Source: Amaranthus tricolor
Lineage: Eukaryota > Streptophyta > Magnoliopsida > Caryophyllales > Amaranthaceae
Direction of reading: 5' to 3'
Assembly (NCBI RefSeq): GCF_026212465.1
Contig: NC_080049.1
Location: 3,559,362 to 3,623,361, forward strand
DNA length: 64,000 bases
Shown one piece after another: positions 25,338 through 36,813 of this stretch. Under the pieces are notes generated by a model. The model was given only the letters and a program-made list of their open reading frames with translations. It was not told the origin of the DNA and made no database searches. The position numbers were made by a program, and so were the translations under genes. Position 1 is the stretch's first letter. Each line of letters begins with the position of its first letter.

Positions 25338-28300
25338 AAACGCTTAAAAAACCCTTAAAATCGCAACTTAACACGTAATTTCTAGCATATGACTATGATT
25401 TTCAATTCTAACCACTTCAAGACAATAATATATACCCAATAGTGTTGTGTGCAAAGATTCGTAGCAAAACAAACGAAGTTTGAGCTACTTTATGCGCAAA
25501 AGTGGAAAAAACACTTAAAAAACCCTTAAAAACGCAACTTAACTTGTAATTTTTAGCATATGACTATGATGTTCAATTCTAACCACTTCAACACAATAAT
25601 ATATGCCAAGCAGTGTTTTGTGCCTAGTTTGGTGCAAAAACAAACCAAGTTTGAGCTACTTTATGCGCAAAAATGGCAAAAACGCTTAAAAACCCTTAAA
25701 ATCGCAACTTAACACGCAATTTCGAGCATATGGACTACGATTTTCAATTCTAGCCACTTAAACACAATAAAAAATAACAAATAGTGTTGTGTGCCAATTT
25801 TCGTGCAAAACAAACCACGTTTGAGCTACTTAATGCGCAAAAGTGGAAAAAACGCTTAAAAACCCCTTAAAAGCTCAACACTAACACGTAATTTCTAGCA
25901 TATGACTATGATTTTCTATTGTAACCACTTCAACACAATAATATATACCAAATAGTGTTGTGTGCCAAGTTACGTACAAAAAAATCCAACTTTGAGCTAA
26001 TTTATGCGCAAAAGTGGAAAAAACACTTAAAAACCCTTAAAATCGCAACTTAACTTGATATTGCTAGCATATGACTATGATGTTCAATTCTAACCACTTC
26101 AACACAATAATATATGCCAAACAGTTTTGTGTGCCTAGTTTGGTGCAAAACAAACCAAGTTAGAGCTACTTTAAGAGCAAAAGAGGCAAAAAACGCTTAA
26201 AAAACCCTTAAAAAATCGCAACTTAACACGTAATTTCTAGCATATGACTATGATTTTAAATTCTAACCACTTCAACACAATAATATATACCAAATAGTGT
26301 TGTGTGCCAAGTTACATGCAAAACAAACAAAGTTTGAGCTAATTTATGCGCAAAAGTGGAAAAAACACTTAAAAACCCTTAAAATCGCAACTTAACTTGA
26401 TATTGCTAGCATATGACTATGATGTTCAATTCTAACCACTTCAACACAATAATATATGCCAAACAGTGTTGTGTGCCTAGTTTGGTGCAAAAACAAACCA
26501 AGTTAGAGCTATTTTATGCGCAAAAGTGGCAAAAACGCTTAAAAATCGCAACTTAACACGTAATTTCTAGCATATGACTATGATTTTAAATTCTAACCAC
26601 TTCAACACAATAATATATACCCAATAGTGTTGTGTGCAAAGATTCGTAGCAAAACAAACGAAGTTTAAGCTACTTTATGCGCAAAAAGTGGAAAAAACAC
26701 TTAAAAACCCTTAAAAACGCAACTTAACTTGTAATTTTTAGCATATGACTATGATGTTCAATTCTAACCACTTCAACACAATAATATATGCCAAGCAGTG
26801 TTTTGTGCCTAGTTTGGTGCAAAAACAAACCAAGTTTGAGCTACTTTATGCGCAAAAATGGCAAAAACGCTTAAAAACCCTTAAAATCGCAACTTAACAC
26901 GTAATTTCTAACATATGACTACAATTTTCAATTCTAACCACTTCAACACAATAAAAAATAAACATATAGTGTTGTGTGCCAATTTTCGTGCAAAACAAAC
27001 CAAGTTTGAGCTACTTAATGCGCAAAACTGGAAAAAACGGTTAAAAACCCTTAAAAGCTCAACTTAACACGTAATTTCTAGCATATGACTATGATTTTCA
27101 ATTGTAACCACTTCAACACAATAATATATACCAAATAGTGTTGTGTGCCATGTTTCGTACAAAAAAAATCCAAGTTTGAGCTAATTTATGCGCAAAAGTG
27201 GAAAAAAACACTTAAAAACACCTTAAAATTGCAACTTAACTTTTAATTTCTAGCATATGACTATGATGTTCAATTCTAGCCACTTCAACACAATAATATA
27301 TGCCAAAGAGTGTTGTGTGCCTAGTTTGGGTGCAAAACAAACCAGGTTAGAGCTACTTTATGCGCAAAAGTAGCAGAAACGCTTAGAAACCCTTAAAATC
27401 GAAACTTAACACGTAATTTCTAGCATATGAATATGATTTTAAATTCTAACCACTTCAACACAATAATATATACCAAATAGTGTTGTGTGCCAATTTTCGT
27501 GCAAAACAAACCAAGTTTGAACTACTTTATGCGCAAAAGGTGGAAAAAACGTTTAAAAACCCTTAAAATCGTAACTTAATGTGTAATTTCTAGCATATGA
27601 CTATGAATTTCAAGTCCAACCACTTCAACAACAACCATAATATATACCAAACAGTGTTGTGTGCCATGTTTGGTGCAAAAACAAACCAAGTTTTGAGCTA
27701 CTTTATGCCCAAAAGTGGCAAAAACGCTTAAAAACCCTTAAAAGCTCAACTTAACACGTAATTTCTAGCATATGACGATGATTTTTAATTCTAACCACTT
27801 CAACACAATAATATATACCCAATAGTGTTGTGGGCAAAGATTCGTAGCAAAACAAACCAAGTTTGAGCTACTTTATGCGCAAAAGTGGCAAAAACGCTTA
27901 AAAAACCCTTAAAATCGCAACTTAACTTGTAATTTATAGCATATGACTATGATGTTAAATTATAACCACTTCAACACAATAATATATGCCAAACAGTGTT
28001 GTGTGCCTAGTTTGGTGCAAAATAAACCAAGTTTGAGCTACTTTATGCGCAAAAATGGCAAAAACACTTAAAAACGCTTAAAATCGCAACTTAACACGTA
28101 ATTTCTAGCATATGACTATGATTTTAAATTCTAACCACTTCAACACAATAATTTATACCCAATAGTGTTGTGTGCCAAGATTCGTGCAAAACAAACGAAG
28201 TTTGAGCTACTTTATGCGCAAAAGTGGCAAAAACGCTTAAAAAACCCTTAAAATCGCAACTTAACACGCAATTTCGAGCATATGACTACGATTTTCAATT

Positions 28301-29212
28301 CTAACCACTTAAACACAATAAAAAATAACAAATAGTGTTGTGTGCCAATTTTCGTGCAAAACAAACCACGTTTGAGCTACTTAATGCGCAAAAGTGGAAA
28401 AAACGCTTAAAAACCCTTAAAAGCTCAACTTAACACGTAATTTCTAGCATATGACTATGATTTTCAATTGTAACCACTTCAACACAATAATATATTACCA
28501 AATAGTGTTGTGTGCCAAGTTACGTACAAAAAAAATCCAACTTTGAGCTAATTTATGCGCAAAAGTGGAAAAAACACTTAAAAAACCTTAAAATCGCAAC
28601 TTAACTTGTAATTGCTAGCATATGACTATGATGTTCAATTCTAACCACTTCAACACAATAATATATGCCAAACAGTGTTGTGTGCCTAGTTTGGTGCAAA
28701 ACAAACCAAGTTAGAGCTACTTTATGCGCAAAAGTGGCAAAAACGCTTAAAAATCGCAACTTAACACGTAATTTCTAGCATATGACTATGATTTTAAATT
28801 CTAACCACTTCAACACAATAATATATACCCAATAGTGTTGTGTGCAAAGATTCGTGCAAAACAAACGAAGTTTAAGCTATTTTATGCGCAAAAGTGGAAA
28901 AAACACTTAAAAACCCTTAAAAAACGCAACTTAACTTGTAATTTTTAGCATATGACTATGATGTTCAATTCTAACCACTTCAACACAATAATATATGCCA
29001 AGCAGTGTTTTGTGCCTAGTTTGGTGCAAAACAAACCAAGTTTGAGCTACTTTATGCGCAAAAAATGGCAAAAACGCTTAAAAACCCTTAAAATCGCAAC
29101 TTAACACGTAATTTCTAACATATGACTACAATTTTCAATTCTAACCACTTCAACACAATAAAAAAATAACATATAGTGTTGTGTGCCAATTTTCGTGCAA
29201 AACAAACCAAGT

Positions 29213-30178
29213 TTGAGCTACTTAATGCGCAAAACTGGAAAAACGGTAAAAAACCCTTACAAGCTCAACTTAACACGTAATTTCTAGCATATGACTATGA
29301 TTTTCAATTGTAACCACTTCAACACAATAATATATACCAAATAGTGTTGTGTGCCATGTTTCGTACAAAAAAATCCAAGTTTGAGCTAATTTATGCGCAA
29401 AAGTGGAGAAAAACACTTAAAAAACCCTTAAAATTGCAACTTAACTTTTAATTTCTAGCATATGACTATGATGTTCAATTCTAGCCACTTCAACACAATA
29501 ATATATGCCAAAGAGTGTTGTGTGCCTAGTTTGGTGCAAAACAAACCAGGTTAGAGCTACTTTATGCGCAAAAGTAGCAGAAACGCTTAGAAACCCTTAA
29601 AATCGAAACTTAACACGTAATTTCTAGCATATGAATATGATTTTAAATTCTAACCACTTCAACACAATAATATATACCAAATAGTGTTGTGTGCCAATTT
29701 TCGTGCAAAACAAACCAAGTTTGAACTACTTTATGCGCAAAAAGTGGAAAAAACGTTTAAAAACCCTTAAAATCGTAACTTAATGTGTAATTTCTAGCAT
29801 ATGACTATGAATTTCAAGTCCAACCACTTCAACACAATAATATATACCAAACAGTGTTGTGTGCCATGTTGGTGCAAAACAAACCAAGTTTGAGCTATTT
29901 TATGCGCAAAAAGTGGCAAAAAACGCTTAAAAACCCTTAAAAGCTCAACTTAACACGTAATTTCTAGCATATGACGATGATTTTTAATTCTAACCACTTC
30001 AACACAATAATATATACCCAATAGTGTTGTGGGCAAAGATTCGTGCAAAACAAACCAAGTTTGAGCTACTTTATGCGCAAAAGTGGCCAAAAACGCTTAA
30101 AAACCCTTAAAATCGCAACTTAACTTGTAATTATATAGCATATGACTATGATGTTAAAATTCTAACCACTTCAACACA
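29213..30178. repeat. partial third segment of the 9.04-kb unit
   Basis: After copy 2 ends, the order of variants matches the interior of the unit at about 17880-18850, not its start: GCGCAAAACTGG, TGTTTCGTACAAAAAAATCC, the AGTAGCAGAAACGCTTAG monomer, AAGTCCAACC and GTTGTGGGCAAAG. This follows from the 13-monomer nested repeat. It is cut by the N gap. Confidence 0.7.
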
Positions 30179-30278
30179 NNNNNNNNNNNNNNNNNNNNNN
30201 NNNNNNNNNNNNNNNNNNNNNNNNNNNNNNNNNNNNNNNNNNNNNNNNNNNNNNNNNNNNNNNNNNNNNNNNNNNNNN
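30179..30278. other. assembly gap, 100 N
   Basis: Exactly 100 undetermined bases. A round 100 N is the usual placeholder for a gap of unknown size, so the true distance between the two arms cannot be read from this sequence. The satellite variants differ on the two sides. Confidence 0.97.
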
Positions 30279-32220
30279 ATTCTAACCACTTCAATACAAT
30301 AATATAAATCAAATAGTGTTGTGTGCATAGTTTTGTGCAAAACAAACTAAGTTTGAGCTACTTTATGCGCAATAGTGGAAAAAACGCTTAAAAACCCTTA
30401 AAAGCTCAACTTAACACGTAATTTCTAACATATGACTATGATTTTAAATTCTAACCACTTCAACACAATGATATATTGCAAACAGTGTTGTGTGCCAAGT
30501 TGCGTGCAAAACAAAGCAAGTTTAAGCTAGTTTATGCGCAAAAGTGGCAAAAAATATTTGAAAAAACCTTAAAATCGCAACTTAACACGTAGTATCTACC
30601 ATATGACTATGATTTTTATTTTTAACCTCTTCAACACAATAATATATACCAAATAGTGTTGTGTGCCAAGATTCGTGCAAAACAAACCATGTTTGAGCTA
30701 CTTTATGCGCAAAAGTGGCGAAAACACTTAAAAGCACTTAAAATCGCAACTTAACACGTAATTTCTAGAATATGACTATCATTATCAATTCTAACCACTT
30801 CAACACAATAATATATACCAAATAGTGTTGTGTGCCTAGTCTTGTGCAAAACAAACAAAGTTTGAGCTACTTTATGCGCAAAAGTGGCAAAAAACACTTA
30901 AAAACTCTTAAAATCGCAACTTAACACGTAATTTCTAGCATATGACTATGATATTCAATTGAACCACTTCAAGACAATACTATAAACCAAATAGTGTTGT
31001 GTGCCTAGTCTTGTGCAAAACAAACCAAGTTTGAGCTACTTTATGCCTAAAAGTGGAAAAACTTTTAAAAACCCATAAAAACTTACCTGAACACGAAATT
31101 TCTAGCATATGACTATGAATTTCAATTCTAACCACTTCAACACAATAATATATACCAAATAGTGTTGTGTGCCAAGTTTGGTGCAAAACAAACCAAGTTT
31201 GAGCTACTTTATGCGCAAAAGTGGCAAAAACGCTTAAAAAACCCTTAAAATCGCAGCTTAACACGTAATTTCTAGCATATGACTATTATTTTTAATTCTA
31301 AAAACTTCCACTCAATAATATATCCCAAAAAGTGTTTTGTGCCTAGTATGGTGCAAAACAAACCATGTTTGAGCTACTTTATGCGCAAAAGTGGCAAAAA
31401 ACGCTTTAAAACCCTTAAAATCGCAACTTAACACGTAATTTCTAACATATGACTATGATTTTTATTTCTAACCACTTCAACACAATAACATATTCCAAAT
31501 AGTGTTGTGTGCCAAGTTGCGTGCAAAACAAACGAAGTTTGAGCTACTTTATGCACAAAAGTGGCTAAAACGCTTAAAAACCCTTAAAATCGCAACTTAA
31601 CACGTAATTTTCTAGCATATGACTATGATTTTCATTTTTAACCTCTTCAACATAATAATATATACCAAATAGTGTTGTGTTCCGAGATTCGTGCATGACA
31701 AACCAAGTTGAGCTACTTTATGCGCAAAAGTGGGAAAAACACTTAAAAACTCTTGAAATCGCAACTTAACACGTAATTTCTAGCATATGACTATCATTTT
31801 CAATTCTAACCACTTCAACACAATAATATATACCAAATAGTGTTGTGTGCCTAGTCTTGTGCAAAACAAACCAAGTTTGAGCTACTTTATGTGCAAAAGT
31901 GGCAAAAAACACTTAAAAACCACTTAAAATCGCAACTTAACACGTAATTTCTAGCATATGACTATGATATTCAATTCGAACCACTTCAACACAATAATAT
32001 AAACCAAATATTGTTGTGTGCCTAGTCTTGTGGCAAAACAAACCAAGTTTAAGCTACTTTATGCCTAAAAGTGGAAAAACTTTAAAAAACCCTTAAAAAC
32101 CATACCTTAACACGTAATTTCTAGCATATGACTATGATTTTCAATTCTAACCACTTCAACACAATAATATATACCAAATAGTGTTGTGTGCCAAGTTTGG
32201 TGCAAAAACAAATCAAGTTT
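30279..32220. other. indel-rich flank after the gap
   Basis: Relative to the next copies of the 3.22-kb unit, this stretch has extra bases, mainly in A-runs: CAAAAAATATTTGAAAAAACC at about 30549 for CAAAAATGTTTGAAAACCC; GGCAAAAAACACTT at about 30887; CTTGTGGCAAAAC at about 32028; GCAAAAACAAATC at about 32212. The offset to copy 2 falls from 3227 to 3218 along it. This mirrors the flank on the other side of the gap and suggests a second unpolished contig end. Confidence 0.6.
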
Positions 32221-33486
32221 TAGGTACTCCATGCGCTAAAGTGGCAAAGACGCTTAAGAACCCTTAAAATCGCAACTTAACACGTAATTTCTAGCATATG
32301 ACTATTATTTTCAATTCTAAAAACTTCCACTCAATAATATATCCCAAACAGTGTTTTGTGCCTAGTATGGTGCAAAACAAACCATGTTTGAGCTACTTTA
32401 TGCGCAAAAGTGGCAAAAACGCTTTAACACCCTTAAAATCGCAACTTAATACGTAATTTCTAACATATGACTATGATTTTTATTTCTAACCACTTCAACA
32501 CAATAACATATTCCAAATAGTGTTGTGTGCCAAGTTGCGTGCAAAACAAACGAAGTTTGAGCTACTTTATGCACAAAAGTGGCTAAAACGCTTAAAAACC
32601 CTTAAAATCGCAACTTAACACGTAATTTTCTAGCATATGACTATGATTTTCATTTTTAACCTCTTCAACATAATAATATATACCAAATAGTGTTGTGTTC
32701 CGAGATTCGTGCATGACAAACCAAGTTGAGCTACTTTATGCGCAAAAGTGGGAAAAACACTTAAAAACTCTTAAAATCGCAACTTAAAACGTAATTTCTA
32801 GCATATGACTAAGATTATATATTCTAACCACTTCAATACAATAATATAAATCAAATAGTGTTGTGTGCATAGTTTTGTGCAAAACAAACTAAGTTTGAGC
32901 TACTTTATGCGCAATAGTGGAAAAAACGCTTAAAAACCCTTAAAAGCTCAACTTAACACGTAATTTCTAACATATGACTATTATTTTAAATACTAACCAC
33001 TTCAACACAATGATATATTGCAAACAGTGTTGTGTGCCAAGTTGCGTGCAAAACAAAGCAAGTTTGAGCTAGTTTATGCGCAAAAGTTGTAAAAATGTTT
33101 GAAAAACCTTAAAATCGCAACTTAAGACGTAGTATCTACCATATGACTATGATTTTTATTTTTAACCTCTTCAACACAATAATATATACCAAATAGTGTT
33201 GTGTGCCAAGTTTCGTGCAAAACAAACCATGTTTGAGCTACTTTATGCGCAAAAGTGGAAAAACTTTAAAAAACCCTTAAAAACTCTTAATATCGCAACT
33301 TAACCCGTAATTTCTAGCATATGACTATGATTTTCATTTTTAAGCTCTTGTACATAATAATATATACCAAATAGTTTTGTGTTCCGACATTCGTGCATGA
33401 CAAACAAAGTTTGAGCTACTTTATGCGCAAAAGTGGCAAAAACACTTAAAAACTCTTAAAATCGCAATTTAACACGTAATTTCTAG
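30279..33486. repeat. 3.22-kb (19-monomer) unit, copy 1
   Basis: First visible copy of a 19-monomer higher-order unit, cut at its start by the gap. Diagnostic monomers in order: TCAATACAATAATATAAATC; TGATATATTGC; CGTAGTATCTACC; CATTATCAATTC; the pair around CATAAAAACTTACCTGAAC (31081); TTCTAAAAACTTCCACTC; ACATATTCC; GTTCCGAGATTCGTGC. Its TTACCTG marker at 31083 is 3224 bp before that of copy 2. Confidence 0.85.
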
Positions 33487-36400
33487 CATATGACTAAGAT
33501 TATATATTCTAACCACTTCAACACAATAATATAAATCAAATAGTGTTGTGTGCATAGTTTTGTGCAAAACAAAACAAGTTTGAGCTACATTATGCGCTAT
33601 AGTGGAAAACACGCTTAAAAACCCTTAAAAGCTCAACTTAACACGTAATTTCTAACATATGACTATGATTTTAATTCTAACCACTTCAACACAATGATAT
33701 ATTGCAAACAGTGTTGTGTGCCAAGTTGCGTGCAAAACAAAGCAAGTTTGAGCTAGTTTATGCGCAAAAGTGGCAAAAATGTTTGAAAACCCTTAAAATC
33801 GCAACTTAACACGTAGTATCTACCATATGACTATGATTTTTATTTTTAACCTCTTCAACACAATAATATATACCAAATAGTGTTGTGTGCCAAGATTCGT
33901 GCAAAACAAACCATGTTTGAGCTACTTTATGCGCAAAAGTGGCGAAAACACTTAAAAGAACTTAAAATCGCAACTTAACACGTAATTTCTAGAATATGAC
34001 TATCATTATCAATTCTAACCACTTCAACACAATAATATATACCAAATAGTGTTGTGTGCCTAGTCTTGTGCAAAACAAACAAAGTTTGAGCTACTTTTAT
34101 GCGCAAAAGTGGCAAAAACACTTAAAAACTCTTAAAATCGCAACTTAACACGTAATTTCTAGCATATGACTATGATATTCAATTGAACCACTTCAAGACA
34201 ATATTATAAACCAAATAGTGTTGTGTGCCTAGTCTTGTGCAAAACAAACCAAGTTTGAGCTACTTTATGCCTAAAAGTGGAAAAACTTTTAAAAACCCAT
34301 AAAAACTTACCTGAACACGAAATTTCTAGCATATGACTATGAATTTCAATTCTAACCACTTCAACACAATAATATATACCAAATAGTGTTGTGTGCCACG
34401 TTTGGTGCAAAACAAACCAAGTTTGAGCTACTTTATGCGCAAAAGTGGCAAAAACGCTTAAAAACCCTTAAAATCGCAGCTTAACACGTAATTTCTAGCA
34501 TATGACTATTATTTTTAATTCTAAAAACTTCCACTCAATAATATATCCCAAAAAGTGTTTTGTGCCTAGTATGGTGCAAAACAAACCATGTTTGAGCTAC
34601 TTTATGCGCAAAAGTGGCAAAAACGCTTTAAAACCCTTAAAATCGCAACTTAACACGTAATTTCTAACATATGACTATGATTTTTATTTCTAACCACTTC
34701 AACACAATAACATATTCCAAATAGTGTTGTGTGCCAAGTTGCGTGCAAAACAAACGAAGTTGGAGCTACTTTATGCACAAAAAAGGCTAAAACGCTTAAA
34801 AACCCTTAAAATCGCAACTTAACACGTAATTTTCTAGCATATGACTATGATTTTCATTTTTAACCTCTTCAACATAATAATATATACCAAATAGTGTTGT
34901 GTTCCGAGATTCGTGCATGACAAACCAAGTTGAGCTACTTTGTGCGCAAAAGTGGGAAAAAACACTTAAAAACTCTTAAAATCGCAACTTAACACGTAAT
35001 TTCTAGCATATGACTATCATTTTCAATTCTAACCACTTCAACACAATAATATATACCAAATAGTGTTGTGTGCCTAGTCTTGTGCAAAACAAACCAAGTT
35101 TGAGCTACTTTATGTGCAAATGTGGCAAAAACACTTAAAACCACTTAAAATCGCAACTTAACACGTAATTTCTAGCATATGACTATGATATTCAATTCGA
35201 ACCACTTCAACACAATAATATAAACCAAATATTGTTGTGTGCCTAGTCTTGTGCAAAACAAACCAAGTTTAAGCTACTTTATGCCTAAAAGTGGAAAAAC
35301 TTTAAAAAACCCTTAAAAACATACCTTAACACGTAATTTCTAGCATATGACTATGATTTTCAATTCTAACCACTTCAACACAATAATATATACCAAATAG
35401 TGTTGTGTGCCAAGTTTGGTGCAAAACAAATCAAGTTTTAGGTACTCCATGCGCTAAAGTGGCAAAAACGCTTAAAAACCCTTAAAATCGCAACTTAACA
35501 CGTAATTTCTAGCATATGACTATGATTTTCAATTCTAAAAACTTCCACTCAATAATATATCCCAAACAGTGTTTTGTGCCTAGTATGGTGCAAAACAAAC
35601 CATGTTTGAGCAACTTTATGCGCAAAAGTGGCAAAAACGCTTTAAAACCCTTAAAATCGCAACTTAACACGTAATTTCTAACATATGACTATGATTTTTA
35701 TTTCTAACCACTTCAACACAATAACATATTCCAAATAGTGTTGTGTGCCAAGTTGCGTGCAAAACAAACGAAGTTTGAGCTACTTTATGCACAAAAGTGG
35801 CTAAAACGCTTAAAAACCCTTAAAATCGCAACTTAACACGTAATTTTCTAGCATATGACTATGATTTTCATTTTTAACCTCTTCAACATAATAATATATA
35901 CCAAATAGTGTTGTGTTCCGAGATTCGTGCATGACAAACCAAGTTGAGCTACTTTATGCGCAAAAGTGGGAAAAACACTTAAAAACTCTTAAAATCGCAA
36001 CTTAACACGTAATTTCTAGCATATGACTAAGATTATATATTCTAACCACTTCAATACAATAATATAAATCAAATAGTGTTGTGTGCATAGTTTTGTGCAA
36101 AACAAACTAAGTTTGAGCTACTTTATGCGCAATAGTGGAAAAAAACGCTTAAAAACCCTTAAAAGCTCAACTTAACACGTAATTTCTAACATATGACTAT
36201 TATTTTAAATACTAACCACTTCAACACAATGATATATTGCAAACAGTGTTGTGTGCCAAGTTGCGTGCAAAACAAAGCAAGTTTGAGCTAGTTTATGCGC
36301 AAAAGTGGCAAAAATGTTTGATAAACCTTAAAATCGCAACTTAAGACGTAGTATCTACCATATGACTATGATTTTTATTTTTAACCTCTTCAACACAATA

Positions 36401-36706
36401 ATATATACGAAATAGTGTTGTGTGCCAAGTTTCGTGCAAAACAAACCATGTTTGAGCTACTTTATGCGCAAAAGTGGAAAAACTTTAAAAAACCCTTAAA
36501 AACTCTTAAAATCGCAACTTAATACGTAATTTCTAGCATATGACTATGATTTTCATTTTTAACCTCTTCAACATAATAATATATACCAAATAGTGTTGTG
36601 TTCCGAGATTCGTGCATGACAAACCAAGTTTGAGCTACTTTATGCGCAAAAGTGGGAAAAAACACTTAAAAACTCTTAAAATCGCAACTTAACACGTAAT
36701 TTCTAG
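33487..36706. repeat. 3.22-kb (19-monomer) unit, copy 2
   Basis: Complete copy of 3220 bp measured between identical CATATGACTAAGATT landmarks at 33487 and 36707. It carries all the diagnostic monomers of copy 1 in the same order. 19 x 169 is 3211, so the unit keeps monomer register with a few net inserted bases. Confidence 0.88.
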
Positions 36707-36813
36707 CATATGACTAAGATTATATATTCTAACCACTTCAATACAATAATATAAATCAAATAGTGTTGTGTGCATAGTTTTGTGCAAAACAAACTAAGTT
36801 TGAGCTACTTTAT

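Larger units (their letters stand above)
20081..29212. repeat. 9.04-kb higher-order unit, copy 2
   Basis: Second tandem copy of the unit at 11041-20080. It is nearly identical to copy 1 until about 25.13 kb, with scattered single-base differences only. It then gains many one-base insertions, mostly in A-runs, plus one duplicated stretch of about 43 bp, so it ends up about 90 bp longer than copy 1. The excess is better explained by sequence quality than by biology (see 25131-30178). Confidence 0.83.
1..30178. repeat. 169-bp satellite array, left arm
   Basis: Tandem head-to-tail array of a 169-bp AT-rich monomer. Successive copies of the same landmark (TTGAGCTACTTTATGCG or close variants) fall at 159, 328, 497, 666, 835 and 1004, each exactly 169 bp apart, and the pattern continues to the gap. 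All copies have the same orientation. Variants common in this arm include a 7-8 A run before TCCAAG, the linked pair ATGCCAAACAGTG and CCTAGTTTGGTGC, and GATGTTCAATTC. I saw no interruption by unique sequence, genes or transposons. A centromeric or pericentromeric role is inferred from the architecture and is not shown by the sequence. The family is not one I can name. Confidence 0.97.
25131..30178. other. indel-rich, probably unpolished flank before the gap
   Basis: Compared with the equivalent stretch of copy 1 (about 16.07-20.08 kb), this stretch has dozens of extra single bases. Most lengthen A-runs (for example AAAAAACCC for AAAAACCC), but some are not in homopolymers: CGTAGCAAAAC in place of CGTGCAAAAC at about 25459, 26644 and 27842; CATATGGACTACG at about 25729; CAACACTAACACG at about 25877. 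The excess starts abruptly and ends at the gap. The simplest reading is low-coverage or uncorrected long-read sequence at a contig end. Confidence 0.75.

Noticed and set aside
25181..25378. Plus-strand reading frame of 65 codons
   Set aside because: It is opened by the 43-bp duplication and extra A bases in the low-quality stretch, and it is absent from the paired copy.
30146..30345. Two reading frames across the N run
   Set aside because: Half of each translation is undetermined bases; they are gap artefacts.
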